The notes beneath the pieces are model-generated. The model worked only from the letters and a program-made list of their open reading frames with translations. It did not search any database and had not been told where the DNA came from. The position numbers and the translations under genes were made by a program. Below are positions 34,590-46,930 of a DNA stretch of 64,000 bases, piece after piece; the stretch's first letter is position 1; each line of letters opens with the position of its first letter. Source of the stretch: Apus apus. Taxonomy: Eukaryota > Chordata > Aves > Apodiformes > Apodidae. The DNA is taken from the NCBI RefSeq assembly GCF_020740795.1, contig NC_067312.1:61976405-62040404 (forward strand), given 5' to 3'.

Positions 34590-35690
34590 TAAGTGAAGAA
34601 ATGTGGGGCATCCTCCTGAAAGCTGTGTCAAGGCATGGGGAAGATAAAGAGGTAATTAGAGACAGACAACATGGTTTTACCAAGGGCAAAATCCAAATTG
34701 TTGTAGTCAACAGCTCACTGTCCAAATGGAGATCAGTAATGAGGGGTTTCAGGTGGGACCAGTATTGCTCAACATCTTTATTGTTAGCTTAGTGGGATTG
34801 AAGGCACTCTAAGAAAGCAAGAAGATGACACCAAACTGAGTGGTGCAGTTGATTTGCTTGAGGGAAGAGATGCCATCTGGAATGACCTTGACAGCCTTGA
34901 GGAATGGGCCCATGTGAACTTCATAAAGGACATCAAAGCCAAGTACAAGCATTGGGGCAATCCTCAGTACCAGTATAAACTGGGAGATTAATGGATTGAG
35001 ACAGGGCCTGAGGGGAAGGTCTTGGGGCCAGTGATAGCTGAAAAATAATACATTAGCCAGCAATGTGCATTTGGAGCCGAGAACGCCAGCGGTATCCTCA
35101 ACAGCATAAAAAAGAAGGGTGACCAGCAGTGCAAGGGATTTTGCTCTTCTACTCCTCTCTCATGAGACCCCATCTGGAGTACTGAGTCCAATTCTGAGGT
35201 ACCCAGTACAAGAAAGACTTGGAGCTGTTGGAGCACATCCAGAGGAGGGTGATTAAGATGACGAAAGTGATGGAGCACCTCTCTCATGAAGACAGGCTGA
35301 GAGAGTTGGGTTTTTCAGCCAGAAGAAGAGAAGGCTCTGGGGAGACCTCACAGAGGCCTTCCAGTGCCTGAAGGGGCTACAGGAAGGCTGGAAAGGGACT
35401 TTTTACAAGGGCTTGTAGAGATAGGACAATGGGTAATAGCTTTAAACTGTAAGAGGGGAGATGTAGGTTAGACATTAAGAAGAAATTACTGACTGTGAGG
35501 GTGGTGAGACACTGGCAAAAGTTGGCCAGGCAAGTTGTGGATGCCCTATCCATGGAATTGTTCAGGGCAGACTGGATGGGCATTTGAGCAACCTAGTCTA
35601 GTGAAAGGTGTCCCTGCCCATGACAGCGAGGATGGAACTAGGTGATCTTTCAGGTCCCTTCCAACCCATACCATTCTTTGATTCTATAAA
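34590..35690 (+). mobile_element. CR1 LINE 3' fragment with internal RT deletion
   Basis: It starts in RT (DRQHGFTKGK), then jumps at about 34688 to the later SKWRSV region, so the core of the palm including the first catalytic Asp block is missing. It continues with DDTKLSGAVDLLEGRDAIW, an EEWAHVN helix, the RT tail and a CR1 3' end with CCATTCTTTGATTCTATAAA. Many frameshifts. Confidence 0.9.
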
Positions 35691-38172
35691 CATATGTTCA
35701 TTTCCAGTCCTGAAATAAATCAGCTTGCATACAACAGTGGAGATATGCCAGTTTGCCTAAACTGATGGTCAGCACTGGTGAGAATTTCTTGGCTGCTGAG
35801 CATTTCTTTCTCTAGGCATAACTAGATGTAACTAGGAAGACTGAAAAAAAGTAGTGTCTACATGAATGAGTACTGGGAAGAACTGACTTTATTTATCTAC
35901 CTTCCTTATAAGATGAAGAGAACACTAAGCCTTTTGAGAAATATTTTGCTGTTCATATTCTGATCCTATCCAAGCATGTGATCTTGGCCCCATTATCTTT
36001 CTCCTTACTATTTTCTCGGGTTTTTTTCCACTTGTTATGTCCTTTGTCAATTCAGACTGCAAGCTTTCCAGGGCAGGGACCACAACTTCCTATATACAAG
36101 CTCAGTGATGCTCACAGTAGGGCACTGAATCTATTACTTTTGGCCACCACTGCAACATGAAGAGCAGTACTGAATACAGAATGCTGTATTGAACAGATGC
36201 AACATTTAGAACATGTGGAAGCCCTCATGCAGCTGTGTGTATTATTGAACAAAGCTGACACTCAGCAATTCTGACTCAAATAAAACACCCGTGGTGGTTT
36301 TCCCTTTGGTCTAAATTTCATCATAATATTTTGTCTTACATACCAATATTATGAACTCTTTTACTAATCTGCTCTGCAGCAGTATAGTAGATAATTTTTG
36401 AAGTACATTCCTAATCTAATTTCTTTTTTTCATCTACAGGTAATTATCAGATTTTACTTTAGGTTTTATCATTGCTCACATGATTTAAGAAATTATTTGA
36501 AGTAAAACATTAAGTCATGCAGTCAGATTGAAAGGAATGTTTATAAAAAGATGTTGAAGGCATATCAGGGCAATGAGTGTTAATGTTTACCAACTAAAAG
36601 TAGAAGTAAAGAGATACACTTAGAAAACACTTGTTTGACTTTAATGAGCTGAAGTACAAATTGATGATAAATACTGTTTTCTCCTCACAGTAAGCAGACT
36701 CACACAGCTACTAATTGAAGACCAATCTTTAAGGGTAAGCTTGGAAGCTGTCATGATATGCCAGGCTGATTTCTTTGGGTTTATTCTGAGTTGAAGCCTA
36801 ACACAGTAGTGAGTTTAAACTACAGCGCACGTGTGTCATTTCAAAGCATTCAAAATTATCTCAACATTTGATGTTACGTAGCCAAACAGAAAGTTCCATG
36901 AAAACAGATATATTATTCAGAAATGTGTACACACAGTTGTGCTAATTTCAGCTGAATACTCTTGTGACAGAGGTGGCTGCTGCCTTTGTCTGAGAAGGTG
37001 GTGCCCCTCCTCCTTCTCTCCAGTTGACTGGTGTTATCCCCTGTGATACGTGTCTAGGCTGTGTGGCTGTATCAAGTCAGGAAATGGTGTGGCACTGCTA
37101 ATAAGCTTTACAAGAGGACAAGCAGTGGGATGAGGGAGAGATTAGATGGTAAAGAAAAGATTGCTCTGGTGCAACACTGACTTGTCTGTAGCTTTGGAGG
37201 CACTAGGGAAAGGCTATGGTTTCACACGGTTGGCTGAGCTTGTGAGAGTTACCTGTGCAGTGGCATGGGAGCAGGATGTGAGGACATGAGATGGGGAAAA
37301 ACAGGAACAACAAGCCCCTTACATATTTTCCCCTGTAAATCTACAAGTAAGCCCACAGTAGTTTTTCTTTTAGTCTTATTGTACTTGTTTAGCAAAACTT
37401 CCTGTATGTATGTATCTATTTAGTATTGTAATCTAGGTACACATACCATTTCCCTGTATGTCTTGAACAAACTCAGACTCTTAGATCTGTAAAAACACAC
37501 AAACTATCACAAAGAAATACATGCAGTCCTAAGCTTTAGGTGAGTTTAAACACTGTCCATGCTTTATCAGGGGCAACAACTCAAAAGGGAGGTAGCTGTT
37601 CTGAAGAATAGTGTGTCTCACCAGTCAGAGCATGACAGAATACACCTTCTAGTACAATTATCTGAAAGGACTGTAAGGAGGAGTTCCTGCACCTAGGTTT
37701 TCTGCTTTTCCTAGTGGAAGGTGGTTGTGACTGCTCCACTGAAGTAAATCTTTCTAGAGGAAGCTAGAAGGAGTTTCTACAAGGAGCTGTGAGAAATCAA
37801 TAAGGAATAAGAAAGTCTTGACCTAGTGACATTATTTTAGTCACTGTCATGGACCTCTTGAGGAATAAAGAGAAGAAACTGTAGGATGTCTTATAGAGTT
37901 TCTCTAGGAATCGTATCAGGAAAAGAGACCCAGTAGGAAGAGAGAATCTGAATAAGCATTTGCAAGGTTAAGAAGCAACGATGCTGCTTGAGCAGGATGA
38001 AGCTTACTGAACGTCTGGTTCCAGAATCAGCTGTTTCCCCACAGACATGCAAAGAATAGAGTGTCTCTGAACTCCCCTTTTAAATTTTGTGGACAATATT
38101 CACTTCTAGTAAACAACTCCCAGCTGAGTTACGCCGAGGTGGGAATTCACAGCTGAGAGTAGAGCACTCAAC
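35691..38172. other. Intergenic sequence between two CR1 copies
   Basis: No recognisable gene or repeat. One short frame (35978-36160) has no known motif. Confidence 0.5.
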
Positions 38173-41100
38173 ATAGAATCATAGAATCATAGAACTATTC
38201 AGGTTGGAAAAGACCCTTGGGATCACTGAGTCCAACCAACATCCCTACACTACAAAGTTCTCCCCTAAACCAGATCCACCAACACCACATCCAAATGACC
38301 CTTAAACACAACCAGGGATGTGACTCAACCACCTCCCTAGGCAGCCTATTCTAGTGTCTAACCACTCTTTCTGTGAATTTTTTTTTACTAATGTCCAGTC
38401 TAAACCCACCCTGTTGCAGCTTGAAGCCATTCCCTCTTGTGCTGTCGCTAATTACCTGTGAGAAGAGACCAGCATCAACCTCTCTACAATGACCCTTCAG
38501 GTAGTTGTAGAGACTGATGAGGTCTCCCCTCAGCCTCCTTTTCTCAAACTAACCATTCCCAGCTCCTTCAAGCGTTCTCCATAAGATTGATTCTCTAGGC
38601 CCTTCACCAGCTTTGCTTTCCTCCTCTGTACTTGCTCCAGCACCTTGATATCTCTCTTGAATTGAGGTGCCCAAAACTGGACACAATACTCCAGGTGTGG
38701 CCTCACCAGTGCTGAGCACAGGGGGACAATCACTTCTCTACTTCTGCTGGTCACACAATTTCTAAGACAAGCCAGGATGCCATTGGCTTTCTTGGCCACC
38801 TGGGCACACTGCTGGCTCATATTCAGCTGCTTGTCAGTTAGAACCTCCAGGTCCTTTTCTGCCAGACACTTTCCAGCCACACCTCTCCAGGCCTGGAGCG
38901 TTGCCTAGGGTTGTTGCAGCCCAAGTGCAGGACCCAGCACTTGGCCTTGTTGAAGCCCAGACCATTAACATTAGCCCAATGATCCAATCTATCCAAGTCT
39001 CTCTGAAGAGCCTCCCTATCCTCATGCAGATCAACATTCCTGCCTAGTTTGGTGTCATCTGCAAACTTACTGGGTAGACAGTCTATATCCTTATCAAGAT
39101 CATCAATAAAGATGTTAAACAGAAATGGTACCAACACTGAGCCTTGAGGAACTGGCCCCAGCTGGATTTGACTCCATTGACCACCACTCTTTGGGCCCAA
39201 CTGTCCAGCCAGTGCTTGATCCAACAGATCGTATGCTCATCCAGATTTTCCCCAATCTTCCTTTTGCTGTTAATGAACCTATAGAAACATTTTTTATTAT
39301 CATTAACAGCTGTAGATAATTTGATCTCTAGCTATGCTTTGGGTCTCCTAATTTTCACCCTGCACAGGTTCACTTCATCTCTAAAGACTTCAGGACTGAC
39401 CTGTCCCCTCTTCCAAAGGTCATAGACTCTTTTTGTTCTTAAGGTCCAGCCAAAGGTCCCTATTTAGCCAGGCTGGTCTCCTGCCCCACTTACTGGTTTT
39501 TCAGCACACAGAGACAGCCTGCTCCTGTGCCTTTAAAACTTCTTTCTTGAAGTATGTCCAGCCTTCCTGGACTCCTTTATCCTTCAAGGCAGCCTCCCAA
39601 GGGACTTACTCAATCAGTCTTCTGAGCAGGTCAAAGTTTGCCCTCCAGAAGTCAAAGGTGGCAGTTTTACTAACCCCTCTCCTTGTTTCTCCAAGGATCA
39701 AAAACTCAATCATCTCATGATCACTGTGCCCTAAACAGCCTCCAGCATTTTTCACTTCTCCCACAAGATCTTCCCAGTTCACAACAAGCAGGTCCAGGAG
39801 GGCACCCTCTCTGCTCAGCTCAATAATCAGCTGTGTGAGGAAATTATCTTCCACACACTGCAGGAATGTCTTGGAATGTTCCCTCTCTGCTGTGTTGTAA
39901 TCCCAGCAGATGTCTGGGACGTTAAAATCCCCCACAAGAACAACAGCAAATGACTGGGAGATTTCTCCCAACTGCTTATAGAAAGCTTCACCCACCTCAC
40001 TGCTTTTGTTGGGAGGTCTGTATCAGAGTCCCACAGGAATATCAGCTTTATTGGCCCTTCACCTAATCCAAACACTCTCAAACTCATCATGACTATACTT
40101 GATTTCCAAGCTCTCATAGCATCCTCTAACATACAGGAGCACTCCACACTCCTTTCTATCTCTCCTGAAGAGCTTGTGGCCTTTGATTGTGGCAGTCCAG
40201 TTGTGTGATGCATCCCACCACATTTCTGTGATAGCCATTATGTCACAGTTTTCCTGGTGTACCATGGCTTCAAGCTCCCCCTGTTTGTTGCTCATACTGC
40301 GTGCACTGTTACAGATGCACTTCAGATGAGCTAATGATTCCAACACCTTTTTTCCACTGTGGGCCCCATTTCCTACCAGACACTTCTCAGCTGCTTCCAC
40401 AATTTCTAAACATCTATCCTTTCTCTCAAATGAAGCCAGTGAGAATCCTCCCTTGTCCACCATCCTTCAAGCCCTGGCATGTTTCTCTTGGGCTTGTCCC
40501 TAAGAGGCCCAGGTATCTCCCCTTCCCCCTTCATACCTAGTTTAAAGCCCTGTCAATGAGCCCTTCTAACTCCTGGCCCAAAAGCCTTTTGCCCCTCTGG
40601 GACAGGTGCCTCCCACCTGCCAGCAGCAGGCCAGGTGTCTTGTATAGCAGCCCGTGATCGAAAAACCCAAGCCCTGCCTATGGCACCAGTCACACAGCCA
40701 TGCACTGATCTGCAGACTCCTGTTTATCTCTTCATCCTTTCTCCCAACAGGGATGGAGGTAAACACTACTTACACTGCAGGCCCTCTTATCAGCTGTCCC
40801 AGGGCCCTGAATCTCTCTTCATTTCCGTTGTACTCCTTGTAATAATTTCATCTCTGCCAACCTGAAAAACCAGCAGTGGACAGTAGTCAGAGGGCTGCAC
40901 CAGATACGAGAGTTTCCTTTTATCGTCTCTAATCCGAGCCCCAGAGAGGCAGCAGACTTCCTTGTGGGATGGGTCTACTTGACAAATGGGCCTTTCTGTT
41001 CCCCTCAGAACCCAGAATTACTCTCCTTTTCTTCTTACTTGAAGAAGTCCTAAGGTGTGGGGGTGAGTGACAAGTCCTAGGTGATTCACTTGATGGATCT

Positions 41101-41650
41101 ACTTCTCCATTTCCCTGGCCCTGAACTTCCAAAGCCTCATATCTATTTTTCAAGCGCAACTGGGAGGGTGGGGGGGTCTGTGCGGGTTTTCACTTGCCTC
41201 TCCGAGGAGTGACCTCCTTCCATTCCTCCCTCTGTCCCGTGAGTTCCCTCCTTCTGTCTGATGATAGATGGGGAGGGGATCCATCACTTCTTCCTTCTGC
41301 CGTTGCCTTAGGGTGTGGCTCAACCACCTGCCTGAGCAGACCACTCCCTTGCTCACCCCGCACACACGCGGTGTCACCGGCTCCCTCCGCTACCAGCGCC
41401 AGGCTCGGGCACTCGCTGCAGCCCCGGACCTGCAGGGCCTCGTGTCTGCACGAGAGCTCAGCCGGAGCTCCCGCATTCTTTCTGACGGCAGTTTTTGGTC
41501 GTGTTGTGACCATGATAAGAAAGCAACCGCTGTTTGCTGCTCCTTGCGCGCCCTCGAACACACCCACACCGAGTTGCTTGCGCCGACCCACTCCAGCCAG
41601 CTCAACCAGCTCTCTGCGATAGCACGTGCCGCCGGGGCCGTGCTCCGCCC
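38173..41650 (-). mobile_element. Near full-length CR1 LINE (ORF1, endonuclease, RT) with internal deletion
   Basis: Reading the minus strand from 41650 down: a GC-rich 5' segment (41200-41650); ORF1 remnants with NRYEALEVQGQG (about 41140) and an esterase-like tail (CDWCHRQGLG near 40690); ORF2 start with LKCICNSARSMSNKQGELEA, AITEMWWDASHNW and KLFRRDRKECGVLLYVRG (40330-40110); VLVGDFNVPDICWDY (39940); GHSDHEMIEFLILG; FYRFINSKRKIGENLD (39290). A deletion near 39240 jumps to WIKHWLDS, then KFADDTKLG, the RT tail and a 3' end of three ATAGAATC-type octamers at 38173. Stops and frameshifts are present. It retains FADD. Most CR1 copies are much shorter because of 5' truncation. Confidence 0.9.
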
Positions 41651-42189
41651 CGTGCTGTTTGTGTATGTCCTGTGATGTACTTTTTAAAGAATGAAAATTC
41701 CTCCAGATACTGTATTTTTATCATTTTTTTTAATTGTAGTTCTAATTTTGCATTTTAGTTTGCATTAAAATTGCAGTGGTTTCCTGCACAACTCTCATGT
41801 TGTAAAACTTCGGTAAATTAAATTTTAAATTTGACTGTGGTAGGAAGTATGCACAGAGCATGATTGAAGATACCTGAATTAATTAAGAAAGGCAAAATGC
41901 TGTCTTTATAAAACTATAATCTGTGTTTCTGTCATTACTGCACTGACCTTATAGTTTAGTATTTTCCAAAGACTAAACAATAACAAGTATTAAGTTTAGG
42001 TTTTATTACATCACGGAAGATTCAAAAGCATGGCATAGAAATGTCTCCCATCAGTTTTTTTTGCACACCACTGAGGAAGGGCATGTCTTCTCTGTCATAG
42101 TTGTGTTAATAAGCAGTGTTGGACAGAAAGAAAATTAAATATCCTTTTTTAGAAACCTCTGGGGAAATCTGTAAGTAAGATTACATGTG

Positions 42190-42380
42190 TTAGAATTTGG
42201 ATTTACAAAAGCTGAGAAGAACCTGTACAGTCTGATCTTCTGTATAACACAGGCAATGGAATTTCACCCAGTAATTTCTGCATAAAGGTCATAATTAGTC
42301 ACTGAGCTAAGATATCTTTTTTAGAAAGACAGTTGTGGATTAAAGAGGTCAAATGATAGACAGCACACCACAACCCAAAG
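42190..42380 (-). mobile_element. Ancient CR1-type 3' remnant
   Basis: The plus strand holds ACAGTCTGATCTTCTGTATA, ACACAGGCAATGGAATTTCA and CCCAGTAATTTCTGCAT, then TTTTTTAGAAAGACA. It matches, with gaps, an old amniote CR1 3' family remembered as ...TCTGACCTCCTGTGTAACACAGGCC.... A second copy of the same family is at 61376-61600. Confidence 0.6.
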
Positions 42381-44187
42381 TCAGCTGATGCAACAGTTTT
42401 TTTCTCTTCATTTCAAAACAAAACAAAATAAAATTTTGCCATATTTATAATTTGAATTTAACACCTCCACTGAAGCTGTCATTCAGGACAGAAACTGTAG
42501 TGAGCAAGTAGCTGCTAAGACAGGAATGAACATGTTTTACCCATGAAAAGTAGTGAATGGAAAAGAAAAATAAAGCACAGTTTTTTTCACTGTTCTTGTT
42601 CAATCACCTTTGTAAGGTCCCTCTTTTTTCATGAAGCTGCTTGCTTCATGTAGGAGGGCCAGGTTGTGCTGAAGAGCTACAGCTGCTTTGAAACACCTTT
42701 CGAAATTAACCCTACCATTATCTGGTCTTTGGAGTGACCGTCCTTCTCTGGCTTTCTACCTGTGAGAAAGGAGCATGTAGCTGTAAAGAAGCAGTATTGA
42801 ATGCACCATCTCATGTGCCAAAAATGTATTTATCTAACTTTGCATTCTTCATGCCAAACAATGGAGCGCTGTTGGACTGAGAAAATCACCAGCAAGTGTA
42901 AGCTGAGAGGAAGAGACCCGCTGACCTCCCAGAAGGATTTTGGGACATTTTGTTATCCAAGCACCTGAAGGCAGTCTGATGTATTTTTCTCAAGGAGTCA
43001 TCAAACACATTAATTACAGTAAATTTCTGAGTCTTCTCTTCTGTTACATGTTTTTTGCTTCCTAAACTCTGGGGTCAGAATGAATACCACATCACTTGAA
43101 AAAATTCAGTTCCCTTCACCACTCAAAATTTATGTTCATATCACGTGATCACAGCTGTAGTTTATAAAAATACATTTAAGATCCACATTTTAGTAAAAAG
43201 ACCTACTTGGACAGATGCTCTGCTCAATAAAAGCCTGGTACCAGGGACCACAGAGCTGCACGTACTCAGTCCCACTCCACAATTTGCCCAGGTTTAAAAT
43301 ATATCAGGTAAATTATATCCCCTACCTGAAGAAACTGGCCAGGTTCCTTTCTTTAGCATTAAAATATAGCAATTGGGATGAAAACAAAAGACACCTTTCC
43401 ATTATGGTTAGTGTGACCCAGTCAGCCCTGTCTCACTTGTGTCTCACTCCAGTGAGCCCTGTGCACTCCAGACTGTCTGGTGCACCCCCATGCCCTAGAT
43501 GATCCAATTCTTACTGCTTCCAAGAAGCCTGTAAACAAAATAAGGCACCTTGAACATTCATTCCTGTTCTTTAGAATACTTGGTGACTATACAGCATCAG
43601 GAGAGCATCTCTTATCTCCCCAGGTTGTAAAATACCACTGAGAGAAATTAGCCTTTGTTTTTATTTTTATCATTTTGGCAGCATCCTGATTATAAAAATA
43701 CTATTCTCATTAATAATAAAGTTTGTTTTGTATAACAATATAGAATTTAATTCATTCATTTTTTGTGACAGAAAATGGTAATGTTGTTATTCATACCACA
43801 TGAAATCACATTTTGATAAACTATATAGATATTTAAAATATATTATTTCAGAACAAATTTCCAAGCAGGGAACAAACCACTTACGCTAAGTGTGAGATAG
43901 TGATATCCTTGACAAAAACAAACTCAACTCATTTGAACCCATGAGAAACTAAGCACTGAGCTTAAACCATAAAATGTGGTTGGCAGTTTCTCACTACAGT
44001 AAACCACTAGACTATTAGGTATGCAGACAATATGTGTTTATTTGCTCCCGTGGCTACTGAAAGTATTCTGAATTCCTCAGGACTTTATATATTAAGTTAT
44101 AAAATTTTTAACCAATACTGTTAGGACAAAAACAGAATCAAATACATGCAACCTAGATTACTAAGTCTGAAAATGAAAAAATCAGGA

Positions 44188-44240
44188 CTCAAGCTTCTTT
44201 TTTTTTCTTTTTTTTCTTTTTTTTCTTTTTTTTTTTTTAC
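44188..44240. repeat. Poly-T tract with regular C interruptions
   Basis: Runs of eight to thirteen T separated by single C, a short tandem (T8-9 C)n. Confidence 0.9.
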
Positions 44241-45584
44241 AGTACATATTTCCATTTCAGCTATAAAAAAGTCAAGTTTAAACCCCTGCACTTGTTTACA
44301 CCTGAGAATAATGATGTACTTTATTCATTTGCTTTTGGAAAAAGTTATTTTTGTTTCAGCCAAAGCAAGTCTTTTTATTTTAACTTTTTATTTTATTTTT
44401 ATGTTACAGCATCATTGACTTTAGAATTATCCTGTCTCTTTAGAGGGAGTTTCCTGTTAAAGAAAATGAAGAAAATTACATGCCTGAATCCAGCAGGACA
44501 ATTTATTGTTGTTTATGTCTACAGTGGACCTAACAGCAACACATATAGCAAGCAGCAAGCTTTCATTCTGGGAAAGCCAAACAAATGCTGTCCTCATTTT
44601 GTTAATGAATAGATAGATTTTTCAGAGTTCATCAAAAGTTAAACATTCTGAAAGAGACCAAAATGCTCTAAATAAGCTTCTTCAAAATACATACTTTGGG
44701 AAAGAAGAAACTCAGAGTGCATTCATGTGAAAACTGTTGTGAAAGCAATTTCTTAGAACAGATCTTTGCAATGTTTTTTCCACTTCTAAATGTTGATTGT
44801 TGTTTTTTTTAATGCAAATTTCTGTGGCATTTATTCTGGGAATTTGTCCAGTTAAACACATTCTTCCATTTAGCCGAAGAGGAAACTCTCAGCAGCAATT
44901 CTGAATTGTTGGTTTGTTGTTGGGTTCTTGTTTGTTGGGGTTTTTTTTTGGTAGCAAGACTGATGTGGAAATCTGTTTTGTTTTGAGACCTTAGACCTAT
45001 TGTGTGAAATGCAATGTTATTAACCTTAGAAACGCAGCTTCTTCAAAGCTGACAATGGGTAAATAAACACCAAACCTCTGATTAAAAAGAGGAAAATACC
45101 GTACCATTCAGGGCGCTAGCCTTTCTAGGTTTCAGCAATATTCTGTGTGCTCATTGCCCTCTCCTGGTTACATGTGGTATATATTTTGGTTTAAAATATC
45201 CAAAACAGGTCTGAGAACATTATGCATTATTTTGAAAGATTTTTTTTTTCCTTTGCCAGTCCAGTATATCACTCGTTAACATGTTTGTTCAGGTGGTACA
45301 AATATCTCTCTCATCAGTGGCACTGGAAACATGCTAAGAGGCAGCGCTCAGTTCAAACCTTGAGAACTCTGCTCCCTGTGCTGTTGTGGCATTTGTCCAC
45401 AACACATGCCTACAGCAATCCAGGCAATGCTTGAATTTAAAAAATTGCTTTTGATAACATCCCGTGTTCAATTCTGACAAGAAAAGGAAGCCCTTAAGAG
45501 GTAATAGGTCACTACAGGTAGGGATCCCTCAGAGGGCTGAAGTAATATTTTTCTTCATGAAACATATGGAGCCCAGTTTTATCA

Positions 45585-45745
45585 GTTTGTTCATTGCAAT
45601 GCCCAGACAAGTTCTTAATGTCTTCAGGGATAAAGATCCCACATGCTTTCTGGGCCCATTCCAGTGTTTCACCACCCTTACAGTAAATTATTTTTCTTAA
45701 TATTAAGTCAGTTTCCCATCTTCTAATTTGATAACCAGGTTCCTT
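45585..45745 (-). mobile_element. Diverged CR1 3' fragment
   Basis: The plus strand reads GCCCATTCCAGTGTTTCACC, ACCCTTACAGTAAATTATTT and CTTAATATTAAGTCAG. This is a diverged reverse complement of the CR1 block GTTCCAGTGTCTCACCACCC...CAGTAAAGAATTTC. Confidence 0.6.
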
Positions 45746-46884
45746 AGAATAGACCTTCATTTTATAAAGGAGAAAACTGATAAAAGCTGAGGAATGACAG
45801 AGATTAAAAATCATGACTGGTGCACAGAAGGGGAATAGGAAGAAATAAAAATGTGACAATTGCTAAGTTTACATTAAAAAAAAAAGGATCTTTTTTTTCA
45901 TCAGGATATAATTACCTTGTGGACTCACTAATGCTGAATAATATAGAGAGCACAATGCAGGAGTTGTACAACAAATTGATAATATAATTTAAAATTAAAT
46001 CATAAGCATACATTTATTAAACCCAGTGGTCTGAAAGGAGCTGTGCTCAGAAGGGCTGTGTCCTGCTGACTTCTGCAGGTTCAGAACATGCTTCCAGGGT
46101 GGATCACTCCAGACACAGCCTCTTAGTATATGCCCCCCTAGCCATTCTGTGCTGAGAACTAAGCAGGGGCAGCAGCACATTATACAGGTCACATACATGG
46201 TACACAGTTTTGAATTAGGAAGCCCAGGACCTATGTTTATTGGCCAGAATAATGAGAAATTTTAAGTGAGGTTTTAACGGCATGAGGTGGAAAAACAAAT
46301 TGAAAAGAGATGTAGCTCTGAGCCACGTGAACAGTGTTATGTGGGAGTGTGGGATCTGACTTCCCATCTTTAGAAACTTGAAGGAAATAATCTTGGATCC
46401 CCATATAGTCTCAAGTTTCTTGCTGGTATTTATATGCTGTTGTACCTACCAGGTGTTTGTTTTCACCTGCACAGCAAACAGATACGATATGGGGATATTT
46501 TTTATGTATGTTCTGTGTGTATTCATGTGGACATGCACACATGTGTGTATGTATGAAATGTAAACAGAACTACCACATTTCATGTATAAAGTTGTTCTCT
46601 TCTCTGCTGTCCTCTATTTCTGTGAAATGAGAATGCTGAAGAGGCAAAAGAGACTTTAAAGGCCCACACCTGGGGAAAGACTTCCCAAGGAAGTGGGAGA
46701 GACAGAAGCTAGCCAGGTGTGTTGCAAGGACACCTTCATAAGGGTCACATGAGCAGTAAGCTGAGGGTGGATGTGACAGACATAGCACTGAATCATCTCA
46801 TATTTTTCTCCTTTGAATGCAAGGCTCTGTGTCTTACAATGCAAAATCTAATTCCTCATAGGTGTAGTTTTAAATTTACTAACA

Positions 46885-46930
46885 CACCAGTAACTCAGTT
46901 GGTTAGAACATTTGCACGAAGATCTACAAT
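46885..46930 (+). other. Possible tRNA-like fragment (5' half, tRNA-Ile-like)
   Basis: AGTAACTCAGTTGGTTAGAA at 46889-46908 resembles the D-arm/A-box region of isoleucine tRNA (TTAGCTCAGTTGGTTAGAGC). No anticodon arm or T-arm follows, so it is not a functional tRNA. It could be a tRNA pseudogene, the head of a tRNA-derived SINE, or chance. Confidence 0.3.

Noticed and set aside
40059..40463. 134-codon minus-strand frame as an independent gene
   Set aside because: The motifs (ARSMSNKQGELEA, AITEMWWD) are the CR1 endonuclease N-terminus.
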